64,000 nucleotides of DNA from Pararhodobacter sp. (GCA_020832665.1 JAFIEG010000010.1:1-64000); one strand, 5' to 3'; positions 11,527-20,456 are shown, counted from the first letter of the stretch. Numbers and translations: made by a program. The notes: a model not told the origin generated them from the sequence alone.

Positions 11527-13059
11527 ATGCGCGGCCCGCACAACATCTGGCGGCTGGTCCGCACCGGCGCCACCTTCGAGCGCACCGGTGCCATGGCAGA
11601 GGTGCTGAACGCCCTGCAGCTGCCGCCGCGGCTGCGCATCCTTGCGCGGGTGATGGGCTGGCCGTGGAAATATCTGGGCCTCAAGGGCGATCCGTCGCTG
11701 CCGCCGCTCACGCGTGCGCTGACCGCGCTGGGGCCGGCCTATATCAAGTTCGGACAGATCCTTTCCACCCGGCCCGATATCGTCGGCGATGAGCTGGCCA
11801 CCCAACTGCGCTACCTTCAGGACAAGTTGCCGCCCTTTCCCACCGAGAAGGCGCGCGCCATGATCGAGGACGAACTGGACAGCCCGCTAGAGGCGCTGTT
11901 CGAGACCTTCTCCGAACCGGTCGCGGCGGCCTCGATCGCGCAGGTGCACCGGGCGCGGCTGGCAGGCTCGGGCGAGGATGTGGCGGTCAAGGTGCTGCGC
12001 CCGGGGATCGAGCGCGCCTTTCGCCGCGATATCGACGCCTTCTACTTTGCCGCCGGGGTGATCGAGGTGTTGCTGCCGCGCACGCGCCGGCTCAGGCCGA
12101 GCGACGTGATCGCGCATTTCGAAAGCGTGGTGATGGGCGAGCTCGATCTGCGGCTGGAAACCGCCGCAGCGGCCGAATTCGCCGCCAATACCGAGAACGA
12201 CCCGGGCTTTCGGGTGCCGCGCCCCACCTGGCACCTGTCTTCGCGCTCTGTGATGACGCTGGGCTGGGCTGAGGGCGTGCCGCTGGGTGACAACGACGCC
12301 ATCGACGCGTTGGGCGTGGACCGGCTGGAACTGGGCGAAAGGGTGATCAGGCTGTTCCTGCAGCACGCGCTGCGCGACGGCTATTTTCACGCCGACATGC
12401 ATCAGGGCAACCTCAAGGTGGCGGCGAACGGCGATCTGATCGCCTATGATTTCGGTATCATGGGCCAGATCGACGAATACACCCGCCGTGTTTATGCCGA
12501 AATCCTGATGGGTTTCATCCGCAAGGATTACCGCCGCGTCGCTGAGGTGCATTTCGAGGCCGGCTATGTGCCCGCCGACCGCGATATCGACGAATTCGCC
12601 CGCGCGCTCAGATCGGTGGGCGAGCCGATCTTCGGCATGGATGCGACGCATATCTCGATGGCGCGGCTGTTGAACTATCTGTTCGATGTCACCGAACGTT
12701 TCGGCATGCAGACCCGCACCGAACTCATCTTGCTGCAGCGCACCATGGTGGTGGTGGAGGGGGTGGCGCGTTCGCTCAACCCCGCGGTGAATATCTGGAA
12801 GGTGGCCGGGCCCGTGGTCGAGGAATACATCCGCCGCAATCTCGGACCGGTGGCGCTGGCTCGCGATCTGGCGCGCACGGCGCAGGTGTTGGGGCGGTTC
12901 GGGCCGCATCTGCCGGCATTGGCCGAAGAGGCGCTTATCCGCCTGCGCCGCCCGGCGCCGCCACCGCCGCCACCCGCACGGCTGCACCCGCTATGGTGGT
13001 TCGCCGCCGGTGCCGGCACCGCCCTGCTGGCCTTTGCCGCTGGGCTCTTGCTGGGCTGA
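11527..13059 (+). CDS. ubiB: UbiB/ABC1-family ubiquinone biosynthesis kinase-like protein
   Basis: UbiB is a membrane-associated atypical kinase/ATPase required for ubiquinone synthesis. The 510-residue product has the family KxGQ motif in PAYIKFGQILSTRPDI, a Lys-containing VAVKVLRPG strand, the catalytic-loop region FHADMHQGNLKV and YDFGIMGQID. The C-terminus carries a proline stretch and a hydrophobic helix (WWFAAGAGTALLAFAAGLLL), consistent with membrane anchoring. It lies directly after ubiE. Confidence 0.94.
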   Translation: MRGPHNIWRLVRTGATFERTGAMAEVLNALQLPPRLRILARVMGWPWKYLGLKGDPSLPPLTRALTALGPAYIKFGQILSTRPDIVGDELATQLRYLQDKLPPFPTEKARAMIEDELDSPLEALFETFSEPVAAASIAQVHRARLAGSGEDVAVKVLRPGIERAFRRDIDAFYFAAGVIEVLLPRTRRLRPSDVIAHFESVVMGELDLRLETAAAAEFAANTENDPGFRVPRPTWHLSSRSVMTLGWAEGVPLGDNDAIDALGVDRLELGERVIRLFLQHALRDGYFHADMHQGNLKVAANGDLIAYDFGIMGQIDEYTRRVYAEILMGFIRKDYRRVAEVHFEAGYVPADRDIDEFARALRSVGEPIFGMDATHISMARLLNYLFDVTERFGMQTRTELILLQRTMVVVEGVARSLNPAVNIWKVAGPVVEEYIRRNLGPVALARDLARTAQVLGRFGPHLPALAEEALIRLRRPAPPPPPPARLHPLWWFAAGAGTALLAFAAGLLLG

Positions 13060-13082
13060 ACCCGCCCACACCGGCGATGGCC

Positions 13083-13787
13083 TCATGCAAAGGCGGTTTC
13101 CAGCGCCAGCTCCACCATCATGGCAAACCCCGTCTCGCGCTCTTCGGGCGACAGCGCCTCGCCCGTCGGCAGATGATCCGAGATCGTCAGCACCGCCAGC
13201 GCCTGCGCGCCGTGGCGCGCGGCGGTGGCGTAGAGCTCGGCCGCCTCCATCTCGACCGCCAGCACGCCGTGGCGTTGCATGATGGCGCGCAGATCGTCGC
13301 GTTCCTCGTAGAACAGATCCGAGGTGAAGACATTGCCCGCATGCGTCGGCCAGCCGCGCGCGTTGGCGATGCGATGCGCCGCCGCCAGCAGGGCGAAATC
13401 GGCGCAAGGCGCCAGCGCCACCTCGCGCAGGATCGGTCGCGAGGGCAGTGACAGTGTGGTGCAGGCCTGCGCCAGCACCAGATCGCGCAGGCCCACCTCG
13501 GGCTGCAGCGACCCGGCCGAGCCGATGCGGATGAGCCGGCGCGCGCCGTAATCCACGATTAGTTCGCGCGCATAGATCGCCATCGAGGCCATGCCCATGC
13601 CCGATGCCTGGATCGTCACGCGCTCGCCGCGCCAGCGCCCCGTGAAGCCCAGCATGCCGCGGGTGCGGTTGGTTTGCACCGGGTCTTGCAAGAAGCGTTC
13701 GGCCGCCCAGCGCGCGCGCAGCGGGTCGCCGGGCATGAGCACGGTTTCGGCAATCTCGCCCGGTGCGGCGGAAAGATGGATGGTCAT
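13083..13787 (-). CDS. deoD: Purine-nucleoside phosphorylase, DeoD type
   Basis: DeoD splits purine (deoxy)ribonucleosides with phosphate to base and sugar-1-phosphate. The 234-residue product matches the hexameric DeoD family: [37 protein letters not shown] and ISDHLPTGE (the catalytic Asp region). It is convergent with ubiB, 23 bases apart. Its own leader (13788 to about 13940) contains two strong hairpins downstream of a perfect TATAAT. Confidence 0.95.
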   Translation of the reverse strand: MTIHLSAAPGEIAETVLMPGDPLRARWAAERFLQDPVQTNRTRGMLGFTGRWRGERVTIQASGMGMASMAIYARELIVDYGARRLIRIGSAGSLQPEVGLRDLVLAQACTTLSLPSRPILREVALAPCADFALLAAAHRIANARGWPTHAGNVFTSDLFYEERDDLRAIMQRHGVLAVEMEAAELYATAARHGAQALAVLTISDHLPTGEALSPEERETGFAMMVELALETAFA

Positions 13788-13946
13788 GGGTGGCGCTCAG
13801 GCAGGGCCAGAGCCGGATCTGCAGTCGCACTCGGCTGGCGAGTTTCCGGCCCGTGCCGCAGGCACGGGCAGCGCCCGCCCGGACCCATCTCGGGCGGTCG
13901 CCGCCCGTCATACAAGCCGTTGGCGCTGAAAAAGTTTGAACGGGTC

Positions 13947-13952
13947 ATTATA
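13947..13952 (-). promoter_or_regulatory. Candidate -10 (TATAAT) for deoD
   Basis: The minus strand reads TATAAT here, a rare perfect -10 match in such GC-rich DNA. The best -35 candidate, TTCGGC 16 bases upstream, is weak. Transcription from here would give deoD a leader of about 150 bases containing two stable hairpins. Confidence 0.4.
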
Positions 13953-14025
13953 AGTTCCTGGTCAGCCTGCCGAAGGCACCAAGCCTCGCATGCCACCTGC
14001 CTATCGCCAAGCACCCATGCGCATT

Positions 14026-14062
14026 GAAAAACCCCCGTGGCCGGAAAGGCGCTGCGGGGGTT
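14026..14062 (-). terminator. Intrinsic terminator of rpsU
   Basis: On the minus strand CCCCCGC and CGGGGG pair across a GC-rich loop and are followed at once by TTTTTC. The element lies 56 bases beyond the rpsU stop codon. This is the clearest rho-independent terminator in the window. Confidence 0.8.
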
Positions 14063-14117
14063 GATCATGCCGGCTTTCACCGACCTTTCCGTGTCGCCGG
14101 TCAGACCGGCACGGCGT

Positions 14118-14324
14118 TCAGAGCAGCCCCTCGCGCTGGGCCTTCTTGCGCGCCAGCTTGCGCGCACGGCGGATCGCCTCGGCCTGTTCACGGGCCCGCT
14201 TGACGGACGGTTTCTCGTAATGCTGCTTGAGCTTCATCTCGCGAAACACGCCCTCGCGCTGCAATTTCTTCTTCAGCGCGCGCAGTGCCTGATCGACATT
14301 ATTGTCGCGAACACTTACCTGCAT
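14118..14324 (-). CDS. rpsU: 30S ribosomal protein S21
   Basis: S21 is a small basic subunit protein involved in translation initiation. The 68-residue product begins [20 protein letters not shown], contains [21 protein letters not shown] and ends KKAQREGLL. The start was set at MQVSVRD; thirteen upstream codons are leader. It has a dedicated terminator downstream. In relatives rpsU often neighbours COQ9; here a glycosyltransferase gene lies between. Confidence 0.96.
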   Translation of the reverse strand: MQVSVRDNNVDQALRALKKKLQREGVFREMKLKQHYEKPSVKRAREQAEAIRRARKLARKKAQREGLL

Positions 14325-14428
14325 GTGGTTTTCACCACCTTTCCAAGCTAGAGTTACAGTCAATTGCAGGAAGCCGGCAGCTAGCAGAATGCGCGCCGCC
14401 TGTCCAGCCCTCCGGGCGGCCGCTGCGC

Positions 14429-15709
14429 TCAGCCCGGGCGCAGGGCTTGGGCATGGAGCGCCTCGATCCGGTCGATCTTCTGCTGCCAGTCGAATTGCGC
14501 CCGAGCTTTGGCCAGGCCGGCCTGGCCCATCGCCCTTGTGCCGGCCGGCTTGCGTGCGCGCGCGACGATCGCCTCGGCAAGGCGCTGCGCAAAATCCTGC
14601 CTGGGCGTGGGCGAGACCAGCACGCCACAGGAGTCATCCAGATAATCCACCGGGCCGCCCCAGTCCGAGGCAATGACCGCCAGGGCCTGGCTCATGGCCT
14701 CGAGCACCACCGCACCGCCGCATTCGTACAAGGAATTCAGGATCAGCGCATCGGCTTGGCGCAGGTGCCCGGTGATTTCCGTTTGCGGCAGAAAGCCATG
14801 AAAACGCACGCTGTCGCCCAGCGCGAGCGCCCCGGCCCGGCCCTGCAAGGCCGCGCGCTCGGGGCCGTCGCCGATGATGTCCAGCGAGAGCTCGATACCC
14901 GGCGCAAGCATGCGCGCCCGGGCAAGAGCATCGAGCGTGACATCGATCGCCTTCCATTTCACCAGCCGGCCGACAAAGACCAGCGCCAGGCCGGGCTTGG
15001 TGCGCAAGGGCCGCGGCGGCGGCGGGGTGAAGATGCGGAAATCGACCGCGTTCTCGACGAGTTCGGCGATGGCGGGATGGGGCACCGGCAGCGCCTCGCG
15101 GCTGCGCGCGTTGGCCACCAGCAGAAGCCGCGCGTGCCGCTTGCCCGGCAGCAGGTGGTTGGCAATGCGCCCGGCACGCCGGCCGAACCGCATGTAGAGC
15201 CGTGACAGCCGGCCCTGCATGGCCTCGTAGCCCGGCGGGTAATGCATGCCGCCATTCATCGGCCCGATGATCACCGGCACGCCAAGCCCGTGCATCCGTG
15301 AAGGGGCGGCCGGCGAAACCGGGATCGGCTGATGGATCAGGTCGATCCTTCCCTCCCTTGCCAGCGCCCGGGCAATGCGCCGCTGCGCGCCCTGCGTGTG
15401 CAGTTGCAGAGCGTTGCCGACAAGATGATCGCGCAACCCGGCGGGCAGTGCGGCGCCGAGTTTCCACAGCGCGCGGTGCAGCGCGGTATCCTCGATGAAA
15501 TAGATGCGCTCGCTTGGCAGGCCCGGGGTGCTGAAAAGCTCTTCGCGATTGCGTGCATGCGTCAGGAGCAGCACATCGCGGCCCCGTTCCAGCAACAGGG
15601 TGAAATATTTCAGCGGCAAAATCGCCTCGCCGCCCATTCGTGCCGATGCGTTTTCGGCGACGATCAGGCAGCGGGGGTGGTCAGTCGACAATGGCATTGC
15701 TTTGCGCAT
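14429..15709 (-). CDS. Glycosyltransferase family 4-like protein
   Basis: The roughly 426-residue product has a two-domain GT-B architecture. The N-terminal part includes [18 protein letters not shown], a glycine-rich nucleotide-sugar entry loop. The C-terminal part has [22 protein letters not shown] and [20 protein letters not shown], the GT4 E-x7-E-type motif region. It probably transfers a sugar in the cytoplasm to a lipid or polysaccharide; donor and acceptor are unknown. Start choice (15709 or 15697) is not decided by a ribosome site. Confidence 0.8.
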   Translation of the reverse strand: MRKAMPLSTDHPRCLIVAENASARMGGEAILPLKYFTLLLERGRDVLLLTHARNREELFSTPGLPSERIYFIEDTALHRALWKLGAALPAGLRDHLVGNALQLHTQGAQRRIARALAREGRIDLIHQPIPVSPAAPSRMHGLGVPVIIGPMNGGMHYPPGYEAMQGRLSRLYMRFGRRAGRIANHLLPGKRHARLLLVANARSREALPVPHPAIAELVENAVDFRIFTPPPPRPLRTKPGLALVFVGRLVKWKAIDVTLDALARARMLAPGIELSLDIIGDGPERAALQGRAGALALGDSVRFHGFLPQTEITGHLRQADALILNSLYECGGAVVLEAMSQALAVIASDWGGPVDYLDDSCGVLVSPTPRQDFAQRLAEAIVARARKPAGTRAMGQAGLAKARAQFDWQQKIDRIEALHAQALRPG

Positions 15710-15816
15710 GGTGGACGCCAGATGCTGCCGGGGAAAGCGGCGTTTGCGAGAGTGTCGTGCGGACCAAAGTATGCTCGGCGCGATCTTGCGTGGCAAACGG
15801 ATTTTCTCGAAGGCCT

Positions 15817-15845
15817 TTGCGCGTTTGCGCAAACTGCACTAGAGT
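15817..15845 (+). promoter_or_regulatory. Candidate COQ9 promoter with a palindrome in the spacer
   Basis: TTGCGC (15817-15822) and TAGAGT (15840-15845) are spaced by 17 bases. The 12-base palindrome GTTTGCGCAAAC (15823-15834) lies inside the spacer, where a repressor could act. It is 74 bases upstream of the COQ9 start. This is inference from a single site. Confidence 0.3.
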
Positions 15846-15918
15846 CTGCCAGGTGTTGCCGGGCCGTGCATCGGCTTTTGGCAGCGTTACAATGGTGTTT
15901 GCTCGGCGGGGGCGCGCG

Positions 15919-16605
15919 ATGACCGTAACCAGCGATATGTTGCTTGATGCCGCGCTCGAGCATGTGCCCTTTGATGGCTGGAGCGAGGCAGCCTTTCGCG
16001 CCGCCATCAATGATACCGGTGCCGATGCGGCGCTGGCGCGCGCGTATTTTCCGCGCGGCGGGCTGGACATGGCGCTGGCCTTTCACCGCCGGGGCGATGA
16101 GCTGATGCTTGAGCGGCTGGCCAGGCACGACCTGGCCTCGATGCGCATGCGCGAGCGGGTGTCGCTGGCCATCCGCGCGCGGCTTGAAGGGGCCGACCGC
16201 GAGATCGTCCGCCGTGGCGCGGTGCTCTTTTCCCTGCCGCAACACGCCGCCGATGGCGTGCGCGCGATCTGGAACACGGCCGATGCCATCTGGAACGCAC
16301 TGGGCGACAATTCGGAAGATGGCAACTGGTACACAAAACGCGCGATTCTTTCCGGCGTCTATTCTTCGACTCTGCTTTACTGGCTGGGCGACGATTCGCC
16401 GGGGCATGCCGACAGCTGGGCCTTTCTCGACCGGCGCATCGACGAGGTGATGCGCTTCGAGCAGGCCAAGGCGCAGGTGCAGAAAAGCCCGTTCCTGCGC
16501 ACCGTCTTTGCCCTGCCGCTGGCGGTGATGGGCGCAATTCACAAGCCCGCCGCCACGGGTGGCACTCTGCCGGGCAGGTGGCACCCCGCGAAGCAGGCAG
16601 AGTAA
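15919..16605 (+). CDS. COQ9-family ubiquinone biosynthesis protein
   Basis: COQ9 proteins adopt a TetR-like fold that binds lipids and present quinone intermediates to the hydroxylase COQ7. The 228-residue product has the N-terminal segment ALEHVPFDGWSEAAFRAA and the central WNTADAIWNALGDNSEDGNWYTKR, followed by GVYSSTLLYWLGDDS; these are COQ9 hallmarks. A G-rich site precedes the ATG. With ubiE, ubiB and the UbiH-type gene at 35.3 kb it points to aerobic ubiquinone synthesis. Confidence 0.9.
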   Translation: MTVTSDMLLDAALEHVPFDGWSEAAFRAAINDTGADAALARAYFPRGGLDMALAFHRRGDELMLERLARHDLASMRMRERVSLAIRARLEGADREIVRRGAVLFSLPQHAADGVRAIWNTADAIWNALGDNSEDGNWYTKRAILSGVYSSTLLYWLGDDSPGHADSWAFLDRRIDEVMRFEQAKAQVQKSPFLRTVFALPLAVMGAIHKPAATGGTLPGRWHPAKQAE

Positions 16606-16633
16606 CATTATTGCTTTTTTGCGCAATAATGTT
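16604..16633. repeat. Inverted repeat overlapping the COQ9 stop codon
   Basis: AACATTATTGC and GCAATAATGTT form a perfect 11-bp stem with an 8-base loop TTTTTTGC. The left arm shares the last two bases of the COQ9 stop codon. AT-rich pairing and no T tail make it unlike a standard terminator. It could be an operator, since the aminotransferase promoter starts nine bases later. Confidence 0.6.
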
Positions 16634-16641
16634 GCGTGCGC

Positions 16642-16670
16642 TTGACGCAGCCCCGGGCTGTGGATAAACC
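16642..16670 (+). promoter_or_regulatory. Candidate aminotransferase promoter with embedded DnaA box
   Basis: TTGACG (16642-16647) and TAAACC (16665-16670) are 17 bases apart, a good housekeeping promoter pair. A perfect DnaA box TGTGGATAA (16659-16667) overlaps the -10. The ATG of the aminotransferase gene is 32 bases beyond. Confidence 0.5.
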
Positions 16671-16701
16671 CTTGCTCACCGCCATTCGAGGGAGAACCGT
16701 C

Positions 16702-17559
16702 ATGGCCGTCGGCAAGGAAATCGTCACCTGGTATGAGGGGCGCTGGCACCGGGGCAATGCGCCGATCATCAATGCCGCCGATCACGCCGCCTGGCTTGGC
16801 AGCGCCATCTTTGACGGCGCGCGCCAGTTCGAAGGGGTGCGCCCCGATATCGACCTGCACGCCGCGCGCACCATCCGTTCGGCCACGGCGATGGGCATGG
16901 TGCCGCCGGTCGATGCCGAGACCGTGCAGGGGCTTTTGGAGGAGGGCTGCGCCATGTTCCCCGCCGGCGCCGCGCTTTATCTGCGCCCGATGATGTGGGC
17001 GCGCGATTCGACGCCGGGCATCATCGACCTTGAACCCGAAAGCACCGGCTTCGCCATCTGTATCGAGGCGCTGGAAATGCCCGAGCCTGGCGACTTCTCG
17101 CTCACCGTCTCGCCCTATTCGCGCCCGCGCCCCGACATGGCCCTGACCGAGGCCAAGGCCGCCTCGCTTTATGCCAATAACGGGCGCATCATGGCCGAGG
17201 CGCGCGCGCGCGGGTTTTCCAACGCGCTCTCGCGCGACCCCGATGGCAATGTGGCCGAAACCGCCTCGACCAATGTGTTCATGCTGCGCGACGGGGTGGT
17301 GCTCACGCCGGTGCCCAACGGCACCTTCCTCAACGGCATCACCCGCCAGCGGGTTATCGCGCTGTTGCGCGCCGATGGCATCGAGGTGGTGGAAACCACG
17401 CTGAGGGTCGAGGATTTCCACGAGGCGAGCGAGATCTTCGTCACCGGCAACATCGCCAAGGTCATGCCTGTGGCGCGGTTCGAGGATCGCTCGCTCGACG
17501 CGCCACGCATCGCAGCGCGCGCGCGCGAACTTTACTGGGATTTCGCTCATTCGCGCTGA
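16702..17559 (+). CDS. ilvE: Class IV aminotransferase, probable branched-chain amino-acid aminotransferase
   Basis: The enzyme would interconvert branched-chain amino acids and their 2-oxo acids using pyridoxal phosphate. The 285-residue product has the class IV fold with AIFDGARQFEGVRPD at the start of the active site and EAKAASLYANN carrying the PLP Lys. GNVAETASTNVFML and FLNGITRQRVI line the cofactor phosphate. The start follows GAGGGAGAA. A D-amino-acid or aminodeoxychorismate-related role cannot be excluded from sequence alone. Confidence 0.8.
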   Translation: MAVGKEIVTWYEGRWHRGNAPIINAADHAAWLGSAIFDGARQFEGVRPDIDLHAARTIRSATAMGMVPPVDAETVQGLLEEGCAMFPAGAALYLRPMMWARDSTPGIIDLEPESTGFAICIEALEMPEPGDFSLTVSPYSRPRPDMALTEAKAASLYANNGRIMAEARARGFSNALSRDPDGNVAETASTNVFMLRDGVVLTPVPNGTFLNGITRQRVIALLRADGIEVVETTLRVEDFHEASEIFVTGNIAKVMPVARFEDRSLDAPRIAARARELYWDFAHSR

Positions 17560-17637
17560 TCGCCGTGGGTTGTGTCGGGCCGCTTGCAACCTCGGCCGGC
17601 CCGCCTATGCTGCCGCCCAGTAACGGAGGATAAGCCG

Positions 17638-18633
17638 ATGAGTCTGTCGCACCGCATGCGCGTGATCGAGATTTCCGCACCGGGCGGGCCCGAGATGCTG
17701 GTGCCGGCCGAGCGGGCGGTGCCGGTGCCGCGCGCCGGCGAAATCGTCATCCGTGTGGCCTGGGCCGGGGTGAACCGGCCCGATGCGTTGCAGCGCGCCG
17801 GCGCCTACGCGCCACCGCCAGGCGCGTCTGACCTGCCGGGGCTGGAAGTGGCGGGCCATGTGGCGGCCATCGGCCCCGGTGTGACACGCTGGCGCGAGGG
17901 CGACGCGGTTTGCGCGCTCACCCCCGGCGGCGGTTACGCCGAATATGTCGCCACCCCGGCCGCCCATGCCCTGCCCGCGCCCGCCGGCCTTGGCCTGCGC
18001 GAGGCCGCCTGCCTGCCCGAGACATTCTTCACAGTCTGGACCAATGTCTTCGAGCGCGGCCGCCTTCAGGCCGGCGAGCGCTTCCTCGTTCACGGTGGCT
18101 CCTCCGGTATCGGCACCACGGCAATCCAGCTTGCCCATGCGCGCGGCGCGCGGGTCTTCACCAGTGCCGGCTCGGCCGAAAAATGCGCCGCCTGCACAAG
18201 GCTGGGCGCGGAACGGGCGATCAACTACCGCGAAGAGGATTTCGTTGCGGTGATGAAGGAACAGGGCGGCGCCGATCTGATCCTCGACATGGTCGGTGGC
18301 GATTACATCGCGCGCAACATCAAGGCGCTCGCCGATGACGGGCGGCTGGTGCAGATCGCCTTTCTGCAAGGGCCCAAGGCGGAGCTGAACTTCGCCCAAA
18401 TCATGACAAGGCGGCTCACCATCACCGGCTCGACCCTGCGCCCGCAATCCGACGCCGCCAAGGCGCGCATCGCTGCCGCGCTCGAAGCCGAGATCTGGCC
18501 GCTGCTGGAAGCGGGGCGCGTGGCGCCGGTGATGGATCAGAGCTTCGCCCTTGATCAGGCCGCCGATGCCCATGCGCGCATGGAAAGCTCGGCCCATATC
18601 GGCAAGATCGTGCTCAAAGTGGCGGGCGGCTGA
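17638..18633 (+). CDS. NAD(P)H quinone oxidoreductase, PIG3-like MDR
   Basis: The 331-residue product belongs to the zinc-free medium-chain reductases. N-terminal part: VAWAGVNRPDALQRAGAY and LPGLEVAGHVAAIGPGV. Rossmann segment: FLVHGGSSGIGTTAIQLAHARGA, which binds NADPH. The protein resembles quinone oxidoreductases of the PIG3 type. A GGAGG site fixes the start at 17638. It follows the aminotransferase by 78 bases. Confidence 0.85.
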   Translation: MSLSHRMRVIEISAPGGPEMLVPAERAVPVPRAGEIVIRVAWAGVNRPDALQRAGAYAPPPGASDLPGLEVAGHVAAIGPGVTRWREGDAVCALTPGGGYAEYVATPAAHALPAPAGLGLREAACLPETFFTVWTNVFERGRLQAGERFLVHGGSSGIGTTAIQLAHARGARVFTSAGSAEKCAACTRLGAERAINYREEDFVAVMKEQGGADLILDMVGGDYIARNIKALADDGRLVQIAFLQGPKAELNFAQIMTRRLTITGSTLRPQSDAAKARIAAALEAEIWPLLEAGRVAPVMDQSFALDQAADAHARMESSAHIGKIVLKVAGG

Positions 18634-18652
18634 TCCGGCGCGCCCGCGCCGC

Positions 18653-19054
18653 TCAGTTCGCCCGCGTCCAGATCGCCTCGCGGCAGAACACCAGCACGCA
18701 GCCCGAAACCGAAAGCCGGTCGCCGCTGAGTTCCATGCGAGCGCTGTAGGTCTGGTCACGATCGGGCGCCCAGACGCGCCCGCTGCGATAACGCCCGCCT
18801 CCACGCGGCTCCATGTCCCAGACGATGAGCCGGCCGACATTGGGCGAACTCATCGGCTGGCCCTCGCCGTCATAGGCTTCTATCAACGTGCCGCAGATCC
18901 TGTCGTCGCAAGGCGCGATCTCGACGATGCCGGTGTTGTTGTTGTCATCCGGCGCGGTGCGCCAATGCCCCAGCACCGGATCGGCCATCGCCGGCAGCGC
19001 CAGCGCCAGCCCGGCAACCACCGCGATCAGGCCGACATGCAAATTCGTTCTCAT
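18653..19054 (-). CDS. DUF2147-family secreted protein
   Basis: The 133-residue product has a Sec signal peptide (VGLIAVVAGLALALPAMA, cleavage after AMA). A small domain follows with PVLGHWRTAPDDNNNTGIVEI and GLWVW-like later segments; the pattern matches DUF2147, whose function is unknown. Two cysteines in the CDDRICG stretch and two near the C-terminus could pair in the periplasm. The start at 19054 is supported by GGGGAGG. It is convergent with the quinone oxidoreductase. Confidence 0.75.
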   Translation of the reverse strand: MRTNLHVGLIAVVAGLALALPAMADPVLGHWRTAPDDNNNTGIVEIAPCDDRICGTLIEAYDGEGQPMSSPNVGRLIVWDMEPRGGGRYRSGRVWAPDRDQTYSARMELSGDRLSVSGCVLVFCREAIWTRAN

Positions 19055-19182
19055 CCCTCGTTCCTCCCCGTTTCCAGCTTCGCTGCTGCCGATGATTCGC
19101 GCAACAGGCGAGCGTTCGGCGGCAGCGAATTGCATCTGCCGGCCCGGCGGGCTAGAGCGCAGACCAAGACAGGAGCCCCGCC

Positions 19183-19905
19183 ATGATCCTTTACCCCGCG
19201 ATCGATCTCAAGGACGGCCAGTGCGTGCGCCTTTACAAGGGCGACATGGATAAGGCGACGGTCTTCGGCGACGACCCCGCCGCCCAGGCCCGCGCCTTTG
19301 CCGCTCAAGGCGCCGAATGGCTGCATCTGGTCGATCTCAACGGCGCCTTCGCCGGACGGCCCGTCAATGCCGTGGCGGTCGAGGCGATTCTGGCGGCGGT
19401 GAGCATTCCCTGCCAACTCGGCGGCGGTATTCGCGACATGGCGACGATCGGCATGTGGCTGGAAAAGGGGCTGGCGCGAGTGATCCTGGGCACGGTGGCG
19501 GTGGAAGACCCGGCGCTGGTGCGCGAGGCCGCGCACGCTTTTCCCGGCCGCGTGGCGGTGGGAATCGATGCCCGCGACGGCCGCGTGGCTACCCGTGGCT
19601 GGGCCGACCAGACCGACATGCAGGCCACCGATCTGGCCCGCGCCTTTGAAGATGCCGGCGTGGCGGCGATCATCTATACCGATATCGAGCGCGACGGTGC
19701 CATGCAGGGCCCCAATATTGCCGCCACGGCGGCGCTGGCCAGGGCCGTGAACATCCCGGTCATCGCTTCGGGCGGCGTCTCCTCCCTGGCCGATCTGACC
19801 GCCCTGCGCGATTGCGGGGCACCGCTGAATGGCGCCATCTCGGGCCGTGCGCTCTATGATGGCAAGCTCGATCTGGCCGAGGCGATCGCCCTGCTCAAGG
19901 CCTGA
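19183..19905 (+). CDS. hisA: Phosphoribosylformimino-AICAR ribotide isomerase
   Basis: HisA carries out the Amadori isomerisation of ProFAR in histidine synthesis. The 240-residue TIM barrel starts [17 protein letters not shown] (catalytic Asp8) and has [14 protein letters not shown] (second catalytic Asp) and [13 protein letters not shown] (phosphate site). hisF and hisE follow after a gap with an opposite-strand gene; hisH and hisB are not adjacent here. Confidence 0.96.
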   Translation: MILYPAIDLKDGQCVRLYKGDMDKATVFGDDPAAQARAFAAQGAEWLHLVDLNGAFAGRPVNAVAVEAILAAVSIPCQLGGGIRDMATIGMWLEKGLARVILGTVAVEDPALVREAAHAFPGRVAVGIDARDGRVATRGWADQTDMQATDLARAFEDAGVAAIIYTDIERDGAMQGPNIAATAALARAVNIPVIASGGVSSLADLTALRDCGAPLNGAISGRALYDGKLDLAEAIALLKA

Positions 19906-19908
19906 CCG

Positions 19909-19974
19909 CCCCTTCATCTTGCCTGAAATACGCTGGGGGATCCGGGGGGTAACGTCCCCCGCCGCGATAGCGGC
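19909..19974 (+). repeat. 3'-end repeat family A, copy at hisA
   Basis: CCCCTTCATCTTGCCTGAAA starts four bases after the hisA stop codon, followed by TACGCTGGGGG and a GGGGG/CCCCC hairpin (19945-19960). This is the same order and orientation relative to the upstream gene as at dnaN and ispH, suggesting a 3'-end function. Confidence 0.65.
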
Positions 19975-19979
19975 CCGGC

Positions 19980-20384
19980 TCAGCGCAGCGCGGCGGCGAA
20001 TTCCGGCGTGGTGGCCATGAATTCAGCCACCGGCAGCGGCACGCCGCGGGTGATCATCCGGCGATAGACGATATCGGCGCGCGGCCCCGCCTCGCGCAGC
20101 GTTTCGGGCAATGCGGCGGCATTGGCAAGGCGCGTGACCTCGGAAGCCTGCGCCATGGTCATGGCGGGGGTCAGCCCTTCATGGCCCGGGCAGTCAACCA
20201 GCACATCGGGCCAGTCGCGCAACCCGCGCGCCGCCGTTTCTGCCTGCGCGCGTTCGAGCATGGCGCATTCGGCCGCGATTCGCGCCGCCGGGTCGGCGGT
20301 TGCCGTGGCGGCGGGGCGGGTGGCCATGCTGGCAGGCGCGCAGGCGAGCGGGGCGAAGGCCAGCAGGATCAGAAGCGCGCGCAT
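19980..20384 (-). CDS. Small putative lipoprotein of unknown function
   Basis: The 134-residue product begins MRALLILLAFAPLACAPASM: a short hydrophobic core and the lipobox PLAC, so it should be lipidated and exported. The mature part is Ala-rich and has two further cysteines (AECAML and VDCPGH). No family is recognised. A GTG three codons upstream is an alternative start. It sits antisense between hisA and hisF and interrupts what is otherwise a plus-strand his run. Confidence 0.65.
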   Translation of the reverse strand: MRALLILLAFAPLACAPASMATRPAATATADPAARIAAECAMLERAQAETAARGLRDWPDVLVDCPGHEGLTPAMTMAQASEVTRLANAAALPETLREAGPRADIVYRRMITRGVPLPVAEFMATTPEFAAALR

Positions 20385-20456
20385 GGTTGGCACCGGTTTT
20401 CAAGGCGTTTGCGTCGGCACTTGTATCGGCGCATGGACGGGGTGTAAACGCGAGCC

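Larger units (their letters stand above)
13788..14117. other. deoD-rpsU gap with structured deoD leader
   Basis: This 330-base gap holds, from the deoD side, a hairpin with a 9-bp perfect stem GCCCGTGCC/GGCACGGGC around 13848-13868 and a GGGCGG/CCGCCC hairpin around 13896-13910. The TATAAT at 13947-13952 on the minus strand and the rpsU terminator at 14026-14062 follow. No small ORF or tRNA is supported. Confidence 0.6.

Noticed and set aside
15664-17589. Long reading frame of 641 codons on the minus strand
   Set aside because: It is antisense to COQ9 and the aminotransferase, has no recognisable domain and reflects high GC codon usage.
19708-19722. Third copy of the AATATT palindrome in hisA
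   Set aside because: CCCCAATATTGCC lies inside hisA coding sequence and lacks the second arm, so it is a coincidence.
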